Translations under genes and position numbers: made by a program
The notes under the pieces: model-generated
Seen by the model: the letters and a program-made list of their open reading frames with translations, nothing else
Database searches by the model: none
What the model was told of the DNA's origin: nothing
Source: Methylobacterium sp. B4
Lineage (GTDB): Bacteria > Pseudomonadota > Alphaproteobacteria > Rhizobiales > Beijerinckiaceae
DNA: 64,000 bases
Reading direction: 5' to 3'
Assembly: GCF_003201865.1 (NCBI RefSeq)
Contig: NZ_QJJJ01000006.1
Span: 124,001-188,000, forward strand
Part shown: positions 27,194 through 36,858 of the stretch, one piece after another
How positions within the stretch are numbered: position 1 is the first letter of the stretch
How the letters are laid out: the number at the start of each line of letters is the position of its first letter

Positions 27194-28078
27194 ATGAAGC
27201 TGATCCGGCACGGCGCGAGCGGCGACGAGAAACCGGGCCTCGTGGACGCGAAGGGCGGTTTGCGCGACCTCTCCGGGACCCTGCGCGACATCGCGGGGGC
27301 GGGCCTCTCGCGGGAATCGCTCGACCGGCTCGCGCGGATCGATCCGGAGAGCCTGCCGCTGCTGCCGCCCGGCACCCGCCTCGGCCCCTGCGTCGGCGGC
27401 ACCCGCAACTTCGTGGCGATCGGCCTGAACTACGCCGACCACGCCGCCGAGACCGGCGCGGCGATCCCCGCCGAACCGATCCTGTTCAACAAGGCGCCCT
27501 CCTGCATCGTCGGCCCCAACGACACGGTGATCCTGCCCAAGGGCTCGGCCAAGACCGACTGGGAGGTGGAACTCGCCGTGGTGATCGGCGCCCGCGCCTC
27601 CTACGTCCACGCCAACGAGGCCCTGCGCTACGTGGCGGGAGTCTGCATCTGCAACGACCTGTCCGAGCGCGAATTCCAGATGGAGCGCGGCGGCACCTGG
27701 ACCAAGGGCAAGGGCTGCCCGACCTTCGGCCCGCTCGGTCCCTGGCTCGTGACGCTGGACGAGATCCCGGACCTGAAGAACCTCTCCATGAGCCTCGACC
27801 TGAACGGCCGGCGCATGCAGACGGGCTCGACGGCGACGATGATCTTCGACGTGGCCCAGATCGTGGCCTACGTCTCGCACTTCATGATGCTGGAGCCCGG
27901 CGACATCATCACCACCGGTACCCCGCCGGGCGTGGGGCTCGGCATGAAGCCGCCGCGCTACCTCAAGAGCGACGACGAGATGGTGCTGCGCATCGACGGT
28001 CTCGGCGAGCAGCGCCAGCGGGTCGTGGCCTTCGACGACTGGACCGCCAAGGTCGCCGCGGGCGAGCCCACGAACTGA
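27194..28078 (+). CDS. Fumarylacetoacetate hydrolase (FAH) family protein
   Basis: 294 aa from ATG 27194 (MKLIRHGASGDEKPGLVD), the normal family start; the frame extends upstream but looks non-coding. The metal-binding FAH core is clear: NYADHAAETG, the acidic pair in TDWEVELAVVIGARA, CNDLSEREFQMERGGTW, GPLGPWLVTLDEIPD and TGTPPGVGLGMKPP. Members include ureidoglycolate lyase, acylpyruvases and 2-keto-4-pentenoate hydratases. The sequence resembles the FAHD1/ureidoglycolate-lyase-like branch, but the substrate is not determinable. Followed after 20 bases by a hydrolase gene. Confidence 0.9.
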   Translation: MKLIRHGASGDEKPGLVDAKGGLRDLSGTLRDIAGAGLSRESLDRLARIDPESLPLLPPGTRLGPCVGGTRNFVAIGLNYADHAAETGAAIPAEPILFNKAPSCIVGPNDTVILPKGSAKTDWEVELAVVIGARASYVHANEALRYVAGVCICNDLSEREFQMERGGTWTKGKGCPTFGPLGPWLVTLDEIPDLKNLSMSLDLNGRRMQTGSTATMIFDVAQIVAYVSHFMMLEPGDIITTGTPPGVGLGMKPPRYLKSDDEMVLRIDGLGEQRQRVVAFDDWTAKVAAGEPTN

Positions 28079-28098
28079 ACGGACGACACGCCCCGACG

Positions 28099-28866
28099 AT
28101 GAGCGCCTCTCAGCAGGACCGGCAGCCCCCGGTCGTCTTCCTCGGCGGCGGCCCCGGCTTGCCCGTCACCTACGCCGAGGGTCCGCTGCGGCGAACGGAT
28201 TTCGCCGCCGATTGGGCCTTCTTCGAGCAGCCCGGCTGCGCTGGTTCGGGCACGTCGCAGCCCGTGACGGCGGACAGCGTCATCGAGTCCGCCGCCGCCT
28301 TCGTCGCCGAGCGGGCGGCGCGGGGTCCGGTGACGCTGGTCGCGCATTCCTGGGGCGCCTGGCTCGCCCTCGCCCTGCTCGACCGGATGCCGGACCACAT
28401 CGCCCGCACCGTGCTGCTCCACCCGGCTCCGCCGACCCGGGCCGGGCTCGACGCGGCCGTGGCGGCCCTGTTCGGCCGGCTCCCGCCCGAGGCGATGGAG
28501 CGGGCCGCCCCCCTGATGGCCCGCTCCGATGCGGAGGCCGGCCGGGCGATCATGCAGATCCTGCTGCCGGCCTATTGCGGCCGGGACACCGATCTACCCG
28601 ACCTCGACCTCGCCCTGGTGCCGCCGGTCTATCACGGCGTCTCGGCGAGCCTCGGCGATTACGACCAGAGCGGGATCATCGCGGCGCATGCGGACCGTCT
28701 CACCCTGGTCTTCGGCGATACCGACGCCTTCGCGCCAGACCTCTTCGCGCGCCATTGCGAGACCTTCGAACGGCTCGATCGCGCCAGCCTGCCCGGCGGC
28801 CATTTCGGCTTCCTCGAAGACGTCGCCGGCTTCGAAGCGCTCCTGCGCGGGCGGGGTGCGATCTAA
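28099..28866 (+). CDS. Alpha/beta hydrolase
   Basis: 255 aa. Oxyanion region FLGGGPGLPVTY, nucleophile elbow VAHSWGAW (Ser), probable catalytic Asp in VFGDTDAF, and His in GGHFGF. The overall pattern, with GGPG and EQPGCAGSG, recalls the proline iminopeptidase-like subfamily, though the usual DQRGxGxS is altered to EQPGCAGSG. It sits between the FAH gene (20-base gap) and the TPR gene (12-base gap), probably one transcript. Substrate unknown. Confidence 0.85.
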   Translation: MSASQQDRQPPVVFLGGGPGLPVTYAEGPLRRTDFAADWAFFEQPGCAGSGTSQPVTADSVIESAAAFVAERAARGPVTLVAHSWGAWLALALLDRMPDHIARTVLLHPAPPTRAGLDAAVAALFGRLPPEAMERAAPLMARSDAEAGRAIMQILLPAYCGRDTDLPDLDLALVPPVYHGVSASLGDYDQSGIIAAHADRLTLVFGDTDAFAPDLFARHCETFERLDRASLPGGHFGFLEDVAGFEALLRGRGAI

Positions 28867-28878
28867 GCCCCACCCCCG

Positions 28879-30093
28879 ATGGCGACCTCCTCCCTGCCGC
28901 TGCCGGACCGGCCCTCGGTCGCCGTGCTGCCCTTCGCGAACCCGGAGGGTGATTTCGACGCCCAGGCCCTGGCCGACGGCTTGTCCGAGCACGTCACCGA
29001 CGCGCTCGCCTGCACGCCCGGCCTGTTCGTCAGCGCCCGCAACTCCGCCTTCACCTTCAAGGGCCGCACCGTCCCCCCGGAGGTGGTGGCCGGGCGGCTC
29101 GGCGTCGCGCACGTTCTCACGGGCACGCTGTCGCGCATCGGCACGCGGCTGCGCGTCCAGGCCCGGCTGCACCGGGCGGCGGACGAGCGGCCGATCTGGC
29201 TGCAGGATCTCGACGAGGACGAGGGGGCCGTCCACGCCCTGCGCGGCCGCATCGTCGCCGGGACGGTGGCAGCGATCGCGCCCGACCTGACGCGCGCCGC
29301 CGCGCCCGAGCGGACGGAGCCCCCCCTCGACGCCGGCGTCTACGGGCCGTTCCTCTCGGCCTATTCCAACCACGCCATGCCGAGCCCCGAGAGCGTGGAG
29401 TTGCGCATCGCCTCGATCGAGGCCGTGCGCCGCCTCGTGCCCGAGCACCCGCTCCCCTACGCGCTCCTGGCGCAATGCTACACCAACCGTGTCGTCCAGG
29501 GCTGGAGCGCCGACGCGGCCGCCGATTGCGCCGAGGGCGCCCGTCTGGCCCGCCTCGCCCTGGAGCGGGACGAGGGCGATCCGGCGGTGCTGATGATGGC
29601 CGGCCACACCCTGGCTTTCCTGGCGCAGGACTACGACACCGCACTCGGCCTGCTCGACCGCTCGCTCGCCCTCAACCCCAACGCGGCCGCCGCCTACGAG
29701 CGCAGCGGCTGGGTGCGCTGCTACGTCGGCGAGCCGGAGCTGGCGGCCGATCATTTCCACGCGGCCAAGCGGCAGAGCCCGCTCGACCCTAACACCTTCC
29801 GCTTCGATTCCGGCCTGGGGCTGGCCCTGTGCATGGCCGGCGCCCACGAGGAGGCCCTGGCCTGGCTCGACCGCTCCATGGCCGAGGATCCGGGCTGGAC
29901 CAGCACCCACCGCGTCCGCGCCGCGAGCCTCGCCCTGCTGGGCCGGCAAGAGGAGGCGCAGGCGGCCGCCGACCGGTTCATGGACCTGGAGCCGAGCTAC
30001 CGGGTCGCCCGCGCGATGCGGCTCTACCGGCCCTCCCCGGGAAAGGACCGGTTCGTCGAGGGGATGCGCCGGGCCGGCGTGCCGTTTGACTAG
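28879..30093 (+). CDS. TolB-like/TPR protein resembling the C-terminus of class III adenylate cyclases
   Basis: 404 aa. The N-terminus (about 12-130) has PSVAVLPFANPEGD, LADGLSEHVTDALA and VLTGTLSRIGTRLRVQARL, the TolB/FlgO-like module that follows cyclase or HTH domains in many alphaproteobacterial proteins. The rest (about 200-390) is TPR-like helical repeats (AGHTLAFLAQDYDTALGLLD). No cyclase catalytic domain, kinase or DNA-binding domain precedes it. It has its own start, 12 bases after the hydrolase stop. Probably a protein-interaction scaffold; partner unknown. Confidence 0.75.
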   Translation: MATSSLPLPDRPSVAVLPFANPEGDFDAQALADGLSEHVTDALACTPGLFVSARNSAFTFKGRTVPPEVVAGRLGVAHVLTGTLSRIGTRLRVQARLHRAADERPIWLQDLDEDEGAVHALRGRIVAGTVAAIAPDLTRAAAPERTEPPLDAGVYGPFLSAYSNHAMPSPESVELRIASIEAVRRLVPEHPLPYALLAQCYTNRVVQGWSADAAADCAEGARLARLALERDEGDPAVLMMAGHTLAFLAQDYDTALGLLDRSLALNPNAAAAYERSGWVRCYVGEPELAADHFHAAKRQSPLDPNTFRFDSGLGLALCMAGAHEEALAWLDRSMAEDPGWTSTHRVRAASLALLGRQEEAQAAADRFMDLEPSYRVARAMRLYRPSPGKDRFVEGMRRAGVPFD

Positions 30094-30135
30094 CCAGGCT
30101 TGATTTTTCCCCCGCCTTCGCTCTCAAAGAAGCGC

Positions 30136-31161
30136 ATGAGCGATACCGTGGTCTCCCTCGCCGCCTCTCAGGCGCCCGCCGCCATCCGGCACGATATCCG
30201 GCACGACTGGACCCTGGCCGAGATCCAGGCGATCCACGACATGCCCTTGCTCGATCTCGTGCATCGGGCGGGCGTCGTGCACCGGGCACACAACGACCCC
30301 GCCGACATCCAGCGGGCAGCGCTCCTGTCGATCAAGACCGGCGGCTGTCCCGAGGATTGCGCCTACTGCCCGCAATCGGCCCACCACAAGGGCGCGAACC
30401 TTCCCCGCGAGCGGCTGATGCCGGTGGAGGCCGTGCTGAAGGAGGCTGCCGCGGCCAAGGCCAACGGCGCACACCGCTTCTGCATGGGCGCGGCGTGGCG
30501 CAAGCCCAAGGACGGGCCGGATTTCGACGCGGTGCTGGAGATGGTGCGCGGCGTGCGCGGGCTCGGCATGGAAGCCTGCGTGACGCTCGGTATGCTGACG
30601 CAGAGCCAAGCCCAGCGCCTCGCGGAAGCCGGGCTGACCTCCTACAACCACAACCTCGACACCGGCCCCGAATTCTACGGCGACATCATCTCGACCCGCA
30701 CCTACGACGACCGGCTCCAGACGCTGGAGCATGTGCGCGAGGCCGGCATCGGCGTCTGCTGCGGCGGCATCGTCGGGATGGGCGAGCGGGTGCGCGACCG
30801 GGCCGAGATGCTGCTGGTGCTCGCCAACCACGCGCCGCACCCGGAGAGCGTGCCGATCAACGCGCTGGTGGCCGTCGAGGGCACCCCGCTGGAGGACCGT
30901 CCGCCGATCGATCCGCTCGACCTCGTGCGGATGTGCGCCACCGCCCGCATCGTCATGCCCAAGGCCCGCGTGCGCCTCAGCGCCGGCCGCAAGAGCCTGA
31001 CCCGCGAGGCGCAGATCCTGTGCTTCCTCGCCGGTGCCAACTCGATCTTCTACGGCGAGCGCCTGCTCACCACCGCCAACAACGAGGCGGATGCCGACGC
31101 CGAGCTGCTGCGCGACATCGGCGTGCCGGTGCCCGAGGTGACGCTGGCCGCCGCGGAGTAG
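30136..31161 (+). CDS. bioB: Biotin synthase
   Basis: 341-aa radical SAM enzyme that inserts sulfur into dethiobiotin. The radical SAM 4Fe-4S motif lies in [16 protein letters not shown]. The 2Fe-2S ligands are in [18 protein letters not shown] and [12 protein letters not shown], with the Arg ligand in [14 protein letters not shown] 30136 chosen for family length with AAAGAAG upstream; a TTG 36 bases earlier is less likely. No other bio genes adjacent. It depends on Fe-S supply such as the SUF operon at 51-59 kb. Confidence 0.98.
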   Translation: MSDTVVSLAASQAPAAIRHDIRHDWTLAEIQAIHDMPLLDLVHRAGVVHRAHNDPADIQRAALLSIKTGGCPEDCAYCPQSAHHKGANLPRERLMPVEAVLKEAAAAKANGAHRFCMGAAWRKPKDGPDFDAVLEMVRGVRGLGMEACVTLGMLTQSQAQRLAEAGLTSYNHNLDTGPEFYGDIISTRTYDDRLQTLEHVREAGIGVCCGGIVGMGERVRDRAEMLLVLANHAPHPESVPINALVAVEGTPLEDRPPIDPLDLVRMCATARIVMPKARVRLSAGRKSLTREAQILCFLAGANSIFYGERLLTTANNEADADAELLRDIGVPVPEVTLAAAE

Positions 31162-31238
31162 GGGCACGGCAAGCCGGCCCTCACCTTGACTTGAAACGCC
31201 TCCCGTGAATGGTGCCGGCTCATTCTCAAGAGCCCGCC

Positions 31239-33053
31239 ATGCACCGTTACCGTACCCATACCTGCGGGGCGATCCGCCCATCCGATGTCGGGCAGACCGT
31301 CCGCCTGTCCGGCTGGTGCCACCGCATCCGCGACCATGGCGGCGTGCTCTTCATCGACCTGCGCGATCATTACGGCCTGACGCAGTGCGTGATCGATTCC
31401 GACTCGAAGGCCTTCAAGGCCGCCGAGACCGCGCGCTCCGAGTGGGTGATCCGCATCGACGGCCGCGTGCGCACGCGGCCCGCCGGCACCGAGAATGCCG
31501 AGCTGCCGACCGGTAGCGTCGAGGTCTATATCGACGATCTCGAAGTGCTCGGCCCCGCGGGCGAGCTGCCGCTGCCCGTCTTCGGCGACCAGGAATATCC
31601 GGAAGAGACCCGGCTCAAGTACCGCTTCCTCGATCTGCGCCGGGAGAAGCTCCACGCCAACATCATGAAGCGCGGCGCGATCGTCGACAGCTTGCGCCGC
31701 CGCATGCGCGAGGGCGGCTTCTTCGAATTTCAGACTCCGATCCTCACGGCCTCGAGCCCCGAGGGTGCCCGAGATTATCTGGTGCCTTCCCGCGTGCACC
31801 CCGGAAAATTCTACGCGCTGCCGCAGGCCCCGCAGCAATTCAAGCAGCTCACGATGATCGCGGGCTTCGACCGCTACTTCCAGATCGCGCCCTGCTTCCG
31901 CGACGAGGACGCGCGGGCGGACCGCAGCCCGGGCGAGTTCTACCAGCTCGACATCGAGATGAGCTTCGTCACGCAGGAGGATGTGTTCCAGGCGGTCGAG
32001 CCGGTGCTGCGCGGCGTGTTCGAGGAATTCGCGGGCGGCAAGCGCGTGACGAAGGAATTCCCGCGCATCACCTACGCCGACGCGATGCTCAAATACGGCG
32101 TCGACAAGCCGGACCTGCGCAATCCTCTGATCATCGCCGACGTGACGGACGAGTTCGCCGACGACGCCGTCGAGTTCAAGGCGTTCAAGGGCGTCATCAA
32201 GTCGGGCGGCGTGGTGCGCGCCATCCCCGCCACCGGTGCCTCCGGCCAGCCGCGCTCGTTCTTCGACCGGCTCAACGACTGGGCCCGTTCGGAAGGCGCG
32301 CCGGGGCTCGGCTACATCGTGTTCGAGGAAGAGGGCGGGGCGCTCATCGGCAAGGGACCGATCGCCAAGTTCATCCCCGCCGCCATCCAGGCGCGGATTG
32401 CCGAGAAGGCCGGCGCCAAGGCGGGCGACGCGGTGTTCTTCGCCGCCGGCACCGAGGCGAAGGCCGCCGCGCTCGCGGGCAAGGCGCGCATCCGCATCGG
32501 CGACGAGCTGAAGCTCTCCGATACGGACCAGTTCGCCTTCTGCTGGGTCGTCGACTTCCCGATGTACGAGTGGAACGAAGAAGACAAGAAAATCGACTTC
32601 TCCCACAACCCGTTCTCGATGCCGAACTACGATCGCGACGCATTCCTCGCCCTGGGCGAGGAAGACTCCCAAGAAATCCTCGGGATCAAGGCGTTCCAGT
32701 ACGACATCGTCTGCAACGGCATCGAGCTGTCCTCGGGCGCGATCCGAAACCACCGCCCCGACGTGATGGAGAAGGCCTTCGCCATCGCCGGCTATGGGCG
32801 GGACGTGCTGGAGGAGAAGTTCGGCGGCATGCTGAACGCCCTGCGCCTCGGCGCCCCGCCGCACGGCGGAATCGCGCCGGGTGTCGATCGCATCGTCATG
32901 CTGCTGTGCGAGGAGCCGAACATCCGCGAGGTCGTGCTGTTCCCGATGAACCAGCGCGCCGAGGATCTGATGATGGGCGCGCCCGCCGAGGCGACGGCCA
33001 AGCAGCTGCGCGAACTGCACATCCGGCTCAACCTGCCCGAGAAGAAGGGGTGA
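31239..33053 (+). CDS. aspS: Aspartyl-tRNA synthetase
   Basis: Class II synthetase, 604 aa from ATG 31239 ([18 protein letters not shown]). N-terminal OB-fold anticodon-binding domain ([20 protein letters not shown]). Motif 2 region [19 protein letters not shown] and motif 3 [13 protein letters not shown] are both present, along with the bacterial GAD insertion domain (about residues 290-420). Normal length. Whether it is discriminating or also charges tRNA-Asn is not decided by what I can see. Confidence 0.98.
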   Translation: MHRYRTHTCGAIRPSDVGQTVRLSGWCHRIRDHGGVLFIDLRDHYGLTQCVIDSDSKAFKAAETARSEWVIRIDGRVRTRPAGTENAELPTGSVEVYIDDLEVLGPAGELPLPVFGDQEYPEETRLKYRFLDLRREKLHANIMKRGAIVDSLRRRMREGGFFEFQTPILTASSPEGARDYLVPSRVHPGKFYALPQAPQQFKQLTMIAGFDRYFQIAPCFRDEDARADRSPGEFYQLDIEMSFVTQEDVFQAVEPVLRGVFEEFAGGKRVTKEFPRITYADAMLKYGVDKPDLRNPLIIADVTDEFADDAVEFKAFKGVIKSGGVVRAIPATGASGQPRSFFDRLNDWARSEGAPGLGYIVFEEEGGALIGKGPIAKFIPAAIQARIAEKAGAKAGDAVFFAAGTEAKAAALAGKARIRIGDELKLSDTDQFAFCWVVDFPMYEWNEEDKKIDFSHNPFSMPNYDRDAFLALGEEDSQEILGIKAFQYDIVCNGIELSSGAIRNHRPDVMEKAFAIAGYGRDVLEEKFGGMLNALRLGAPPHGGIAPGVDRIVMLLCEEPNIREVVLFPMNQRAEDLMMGAPAEATAKQLRELHIRLNLPEKKG

Positions 33054-33085
33054 TACGGGACCGCGCCGCTCCAACCGCTCCCGCC

Positions 33086-33176
33086 GTCATCGCGAACGGC
33101 AGCGAAGCGATTCAGGGCCGCGACCTTTCCGGAAAGCGCTGCGCCCTGGATCGCTTCGGCTCCGCCTCGCGATGAC
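33086..33176. repeat. Dispersed palindromic repeat (REP-like)
   Basis: Inverted repeat with arms GTCATCGCGAACGGCAGCGA and its near complement ending TCGCGATGAC around a GC-rich centre. The same family as 38109-38193. It lies just after aspS. Confidence 0.7.
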
Positions 33177-33263
33177 CGGGCGTGAAAGCCGTAGGGAGGC
33201 GACGGAGCGCGCCTGCCCCGGAGACGGGCAAGGCGTCGCTCCGTCTGGCCTGCGGGCAGCCGC

Positions 33264-34133
33264 ATGTCGCTGACCGCCATCGTCGTCAGCCACGACAGCG
33301 CGGACGCCCTGCCCGCCTGCCTCACGGCTCTGGCCCGCGAAAACATCCCGGCGATCGTGGTCGACAACGCCAGCCGCGACGGCTCGGTCGCGGTGGCGAA
33401 AGCCCAGGGCGCGCGGGTGATCGCGCATCCCCGCAACGAGGGCTACGGACGGGCCAACAACATCGGCGTGCGCGCCGTCGACGGGGCAGGGCATGTCCTC
33501 ATCCTCAACCCTGATCTCGTGCTGCAACCGGGTGCCGCCGCCGCGCTGCTGGCCGCGGCGCGGGCCTGGCCCGATGCCGGGCTCCTGGCGCCGCGCATCC
33601 ACGAGCCGGACGGGCGCTTCTTCTACCAGCCGCGCTCGCTGCTGGCGCCCTACCTCACCAATCCGAAGGGCCGGCTCGCCCTGCCCGAGGGCGACGCCTG
33701 CGCCCCGTTCCTGTCGGGCGCCTGCCTGATGATCGAGCGGGCGCTCTTCCTCGACCTCGGCGGCTTCGACGAAGAGATCTTCCTGTTCTACGAGGACGAC
33801 GACCTCTGCCGCCGGGTGGCCGATGCGGGGCGCGCCCTGGTTCACGTCCACGGCGCGGTGGCGCTGCACGGGCGCGGGCGCTCCTCGGCCCCGGCACCGG
33901 GCCGGGTGTTTCGCACCCGCTGGCATCAGGCGTGGTCGCGGGCCTACGTCTCGCGGAAGTACGGCCTGCCCGATCCGAGCCCGGGGATGCTTGCCACCAA
34001 CGCCCCGAAGGCGGCGTTGGCCGCCCTCGCCTTTCGCCGCTCGGGCCTGGAGCGCTACGGCGGCTCGGCGGCCGGCGCGCTCGCCGCCCTGCGGGGGCAA
34101 AGCGCGCTGGCCCGCGAAGGACTGGCCCCGTGA
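33264..34133 (+). CDS. Glycosyltransferase family 2
   Basis: 289-aa GT-A enzyme, resembling rhamnosyltransferase/WcaA-type GT2 proteins that build surface polysaccharide. N-terminal nucleotide-sugar fold TAIVVSHDSADALPACL, IVVDNASRDGS, the metal-binding acidic motif in LILNPDLVLQPG, then LSGACLMIERALFLDLGGFDEE-type acceptor region with the catalytic FYEDDDLCRR. No membrane segment. Its TGA overlaps the next gene's GTG by 4 bases, so it is co-translated with the acyltransferase. Donor and acceptor unknown. Confidence 0.9.
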   Translation: MSLTAIVVSHDSADALPACLTALARENIPAIVVDNASRDGSVAVAKAQGARVIAHPRNEGYGRANNIGVRAVDGAGHVLILNPDLVLQPGAAAALLAAARAWPDAGLLAPRIHEPDGRFFYQPRSLLAPYLTNPKGRLALPEGDACAPFLSGACLMIERALFLDLGGFDEEIFLFYEDDDLCRRVADAGRALVHVHGAVALHGRGRSSAPAPGRVFRTRWHQAWSRAYVSRKYGLPDPSPGMLATNAPKAALAALAFRRSGLERYGGSAAGALAALRGQSALAREGLAP

Positions 34134-35215
34134 GCGGCGCCCTGTCCGGCCCCACGATCGCGGAAGCGCTGGCCCGACCGCACAACGCCTTCTCGGGCCT
34201 GCGGCTGGCGCTCGCCCTGATGGTGGTGATCAGCCACGCCTTCAGCGTCGTCTCCGGCAACGCGCTGGACGAGCCGCTGGCCCGCGCCACCGGCTTCTCG
34301 CTCGGCGAGCACGCGGTGAACGGCTTCTTCGCCGTCTCCGGCTTCCTCGTGACCATGAGCTACGACCGGCGGGGTTGGCGCGACTATGCCATCGCCCGGA
34401 CCCTGCGCATCCTGCCCGGGCTGGTGGCCGCGACGCTCGTAGTGAGCCTCGGCCTCGGCGCGGCGCTGACCCGGCTGCCGCCGGCCGAGTACTACGCGTC
34501 GCCCGAGCTGTGGCGCTTCGTGCGCGGCACGCTCCTGTCCTTCAAGAGCAACGCGAGCCTGCCCGGCCTCTTCGAGGCCAACCCCTTCCGCAGCCCGCTC
34601 GGCACGGTCTGGACCCTGAAATACGAGACGATCTGCTACGCCGGCGTGCTCGCCGTCGGGCTTCTCGGACTCCTGCGTCGGCGCTGGGCGGTGCCGGCGC
34701 TCACCGCGGCCCTGGCCCTGTCGCTGGCCGGCCTGGAAGCGGTCCGGCCCGAGATGTCCAAGGGCACCGAGACGGCCCTGCGCCTGCCCCTGATCTTCGC
34801 CGTCGGCGCCTGCCTCTACCTCTGGCGCGATGCCGTCCGCCTCACGCCGTGGCCGCTGCTCGCGGTGGCGGCCGCCCTCCTCCTCCAGGGCCACGCGCCC
34901 GCCCGGACGCTGCTCTTCCTCGGCGAGAGCTACGCGGCGATCTGGCTCGGCCTCCTACCGGCACTGGCCCGCCCTTCCCTCGATCCGCCCGCCGACCTCT
35001 CCTACGGGGTCTATCTCTACGGCTGGCCGATCCAGCAGAGCCTGCACGCGCTCTGGCCCGCGGCCTCCGCCCTGACCCTGCTGGTGCCGGCCCTTCTGCT
35101 CGCCGGGCTCGTCGCGGCCGCCTCCTGGTACGCCGTCGAGAAGCCGGCCCTGCGCCTCAAGGCGCGGGCGCTCGGGCGGCGCACGCTGGGCACCATCGAA
35201 CCCGCCGGCCCCTGA
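34130..35215 (+). CDS. Membrane acyltransferase family 3 (OafA/NodX type)
   Basis: 361 aa, about ten membrane helices. Members O-acetylate or otherwise acylate polysaccharides. Hallmarks: NAFSGLRLALALMVVISHAF with the conserved His, FFAVSGFLVTMSYDRRGWRD with Arg, the TVWTLKYETICYAGV segment, and DLSYGVYLYGWPIQQSL near the end. Start GTG 34130 overlaps the GT2 stop, so the pair probably assembles and decorates one surface glycan. Confidence 0.9.
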   Translation: MSGALSGPTIAEALARPHNAFSGLRLALALMVVISHAFSVVSGNALDEPLARATGFSLGEHAVNGFFAVSGFLVTMSYDRRGWRDYAIARTLRILPGLVAATLVVSLGLGAALTRLPPAEYYASPELWRFVRGTLLSFKSNASLPGLFEANPFRSPLGTVWTLKYETICYAGVLAVGLLGLLRRRWAVPALTAALALSLAGLEAVRPEMSKGTETALRLPLIFAVGACLYLWRDAVRLTPWPLLAVAAALLLQGHAPARTLLFLGESYAAIWLGLLPALARPSLDPPADLSYGVYLYGWPIQQSLHALWPAASALTLLVPALLLAGLVAAASWYAVEKPALRLKARALGRRTLGTIEPAGP

Positions 35216-35376
35216 GAGCGAATATGATCCTCTCGCGGTCCCGGCTTGTTCGAAGCACGCGGGGCGTGTCGACGCGCCGCCGTGGTGGGGCGCTCCACGC
35301 GCCCTAGCTACGGTGTCAGGCCCCTCAGCCACCGTCGGGCCGCCCCCTCTCCCGGAAACCCGGATCACTGCCCACC

Positions 35377-35595
35377 ATGAAGGTCGTCGTGGATCTCAAC
35401 CGCTGCCAAGCCTACGCGCAGTGCATCTACGCGGCCCCGGACCATTTCGCCCTCCACGGCAAGGAAGCGCTGGTCTACGACCCCTCCCCCGGCGAGGCGG
35501 CGCGGGGCGCAATCGAGCGGGCCGTCCATGCCTGCCCGGTTCGGGCGATCACGGCTTATCCCGACACCGACACGAAGGTCGGAGAAACCCGGTGA
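35377..35595 (+). CDS. [3Fe-4S]-type ferredoxin, P450 partner
   Basis: 72-aa single-cluster ferredoxin. Only three Cys are present: Cys10 and Cys16 in CQAYAQC and one in HACPVRAI; a Tyr sits where a fourth Cys ligand would be in a 4Fe-4S protein, so a [3Fe-4S] cluster is expected. This is the kind of ferredoxin found beside bacterial P450 genes. Its TGA overlaps the GTG of the reductase by 4 bases, followed by the P450 gene. Electron path: reductase to ferredoxin to P450. Confidence 0.9.
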   Translation: MKVVVDLNRCQAYAQCIYAAPDHFALHGKEALVYDPSPGEAARGAIERAVHACPVRAITAYPDTDTKVGETR

Positions 35596-36854
35596 CGGTC
35601 CGGCCCGAGCGCATCGTCGTCGTCGGCGCCTCGCTGGCGGGTCTCACCGCCGCCCACGCCCTGCGTGAGCGGGGCTTTGCCGGCGCGCTGACCCTGGTCG
35701 GCGACGAGCCCCATGCGCCCTACGACCGGCCTCCGCTCTCCAAGCAGGTCTTGCGCGGCCTCTTCTCCACCGACACCACCCTGCCCCGCCATCCCGACCT
35801 CGCGGCCGACTTCCGCCTCGGCACGCCCGCGACCCGGCTCGATCTCGACGCGCGCCGCGTCGAACTCGGCGACGGCAGCCGCCTCCCCTATGATCGCCTG
35901 CTGATCGCCACCGGCACCCGGGCGCGGCCCTGGCCGGACCGGGAGGAAGCCGCGCTCGCGGGCGTCTTCACCCTGCGCGGGCGGGACGATGCGCAGCGCC
36001 TCGGCGCCCAGCTTCAGGCGAAGCCGCGGCGGGTGGTCCTCGTCGGCGGCGGCTTCATCGGCTTCGAGGTTGCCTCGACCTGCCGCGACCTCGACATCCC
36101 GGTCACGCTGCTGGTGCGCGATGCGGTGCCGCTGGCCGCGGCGCTCGGCCCGCGCCTCGGCGGCCTGATCGGCGAGGTCGCCCGCGAGAAGGGGGTCGAC
36201 CTGCGGCTCGGCGCCGAGATCGAGCGGATGGAAGCGGAAGCCGGGCGCCTGACGGCGGTGGTCCTGAAGGACGGCGAGCGGATCGAGGCCGATTGCCTCG
36301 TGGCTGCGATCGGCACGCTGCGCAACGTCGAATGGCTCGACGGCTCGGAGCTCGACGCCGACGCCAAGGGTCTGCGCTGCGATGGCTATTGCCGGGCGCT
36401 GCGAGCGGACGGGGGCGTCGCCGAGGGCGTGTTCGCTGCCGGGGATGTCGCCCGCTGGCCGAATCCGCACGACGACGGCGCCCTCGTTGCGGTCGAGCAC
36501 TGGGGCAATGCCCGGGCGCAAGCGGCGATCGCGGCGGCCAACATGCTGGCGGGCGACGCCTCGGCGATGCGCCGGCACGATCACCTGCCCGATTTCTGGT
36601 CGCAGCAATTCGGCCTGACGATCAAGCTCGTCGGCCTGACCGAGGGCGCCGACGCCTTGGCGGTGGTGCACGGCTCGCTCGAGGAGCGGCGCCTCGTGGC
36701 CGCCTTCGGCAAGGCGGGCCGCACCGTCGCGGCGGCCGCGATCGACAGCGCCCGCTGGCTGCCCGCCTACAAGGCCGCGATCCGGGAGCGCGCGCCCTTC
36801 CCGCCGATCGAGGGGGCCGTCGATCAGCCCCGCATCCGCGTACAGGAGCCGTAA
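35592..36854 (+). CDS. FAD-dependent ferredoxin reductase
   Basis: 420 aa from GTG 35592, which overlaps the ferredoxin stop. Putidaredoxin-reductase type: FAD-binding motif RIVVVGASLAGLTAAHALR, PYDRPPLSKQVLRG, the NAD(P)H-binding motif VVLVGGGFIGFEVAST, and GVFAAGDVARWPNP near the C-terminus. It would transfer electrons from NAD(P)H to the adjacent ferredoxin. The frame is open upstream of 35592, but that reads through the ferredoxin gene in another frame. Confidence 0.93.
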   Translation: MTVRPERIVVVGASLAGLTAAHALRERGFAGALTLVGDEPHAPYDRPPLSKQVLRGLFSTDTTLPRHPDLAADFRLGTPATRLDLDARRVELGDGSRLPYDRLLIATGTRARPWPDREEAALAGVFTLRGRDDAQRLGAQLQAKPRRVVLVGGGFIGFEVASTCRDLDIPVTLLVRDAVPLAAALGPRLGGLIGEVAREKGVDLRLGAEIERMEAEAGRLTAVVLKDGERIEADCLVAAIGTLRNVEWLDGSELDADAKGLRCDGYCRALRADGGVAEGVFAAGDVARWPNPHDDGALVAVEHWGNARAQAAIAAANMLAGDASAMRRHDHLPDFWSQQFGLTIKLVGLTEGADALAVVHGSLEERRLVAAFGKAGRTVAAAAIDSARWLPAYKAAIRERAPFPPIEGAVDQPRIRVQEP

Positions 36855-36858
36855 CCCC

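Noticed and set aside
33054..33263. A gene between aspS and the glycosyltransferase
   Set aside because: The segment is mostly a palindromic repeat.
35377..35595. Reading the ferredoxin as a 4Fe-4S protein
   Set aside because: Only three Cys are present, so a three-iron cluster is more likely.
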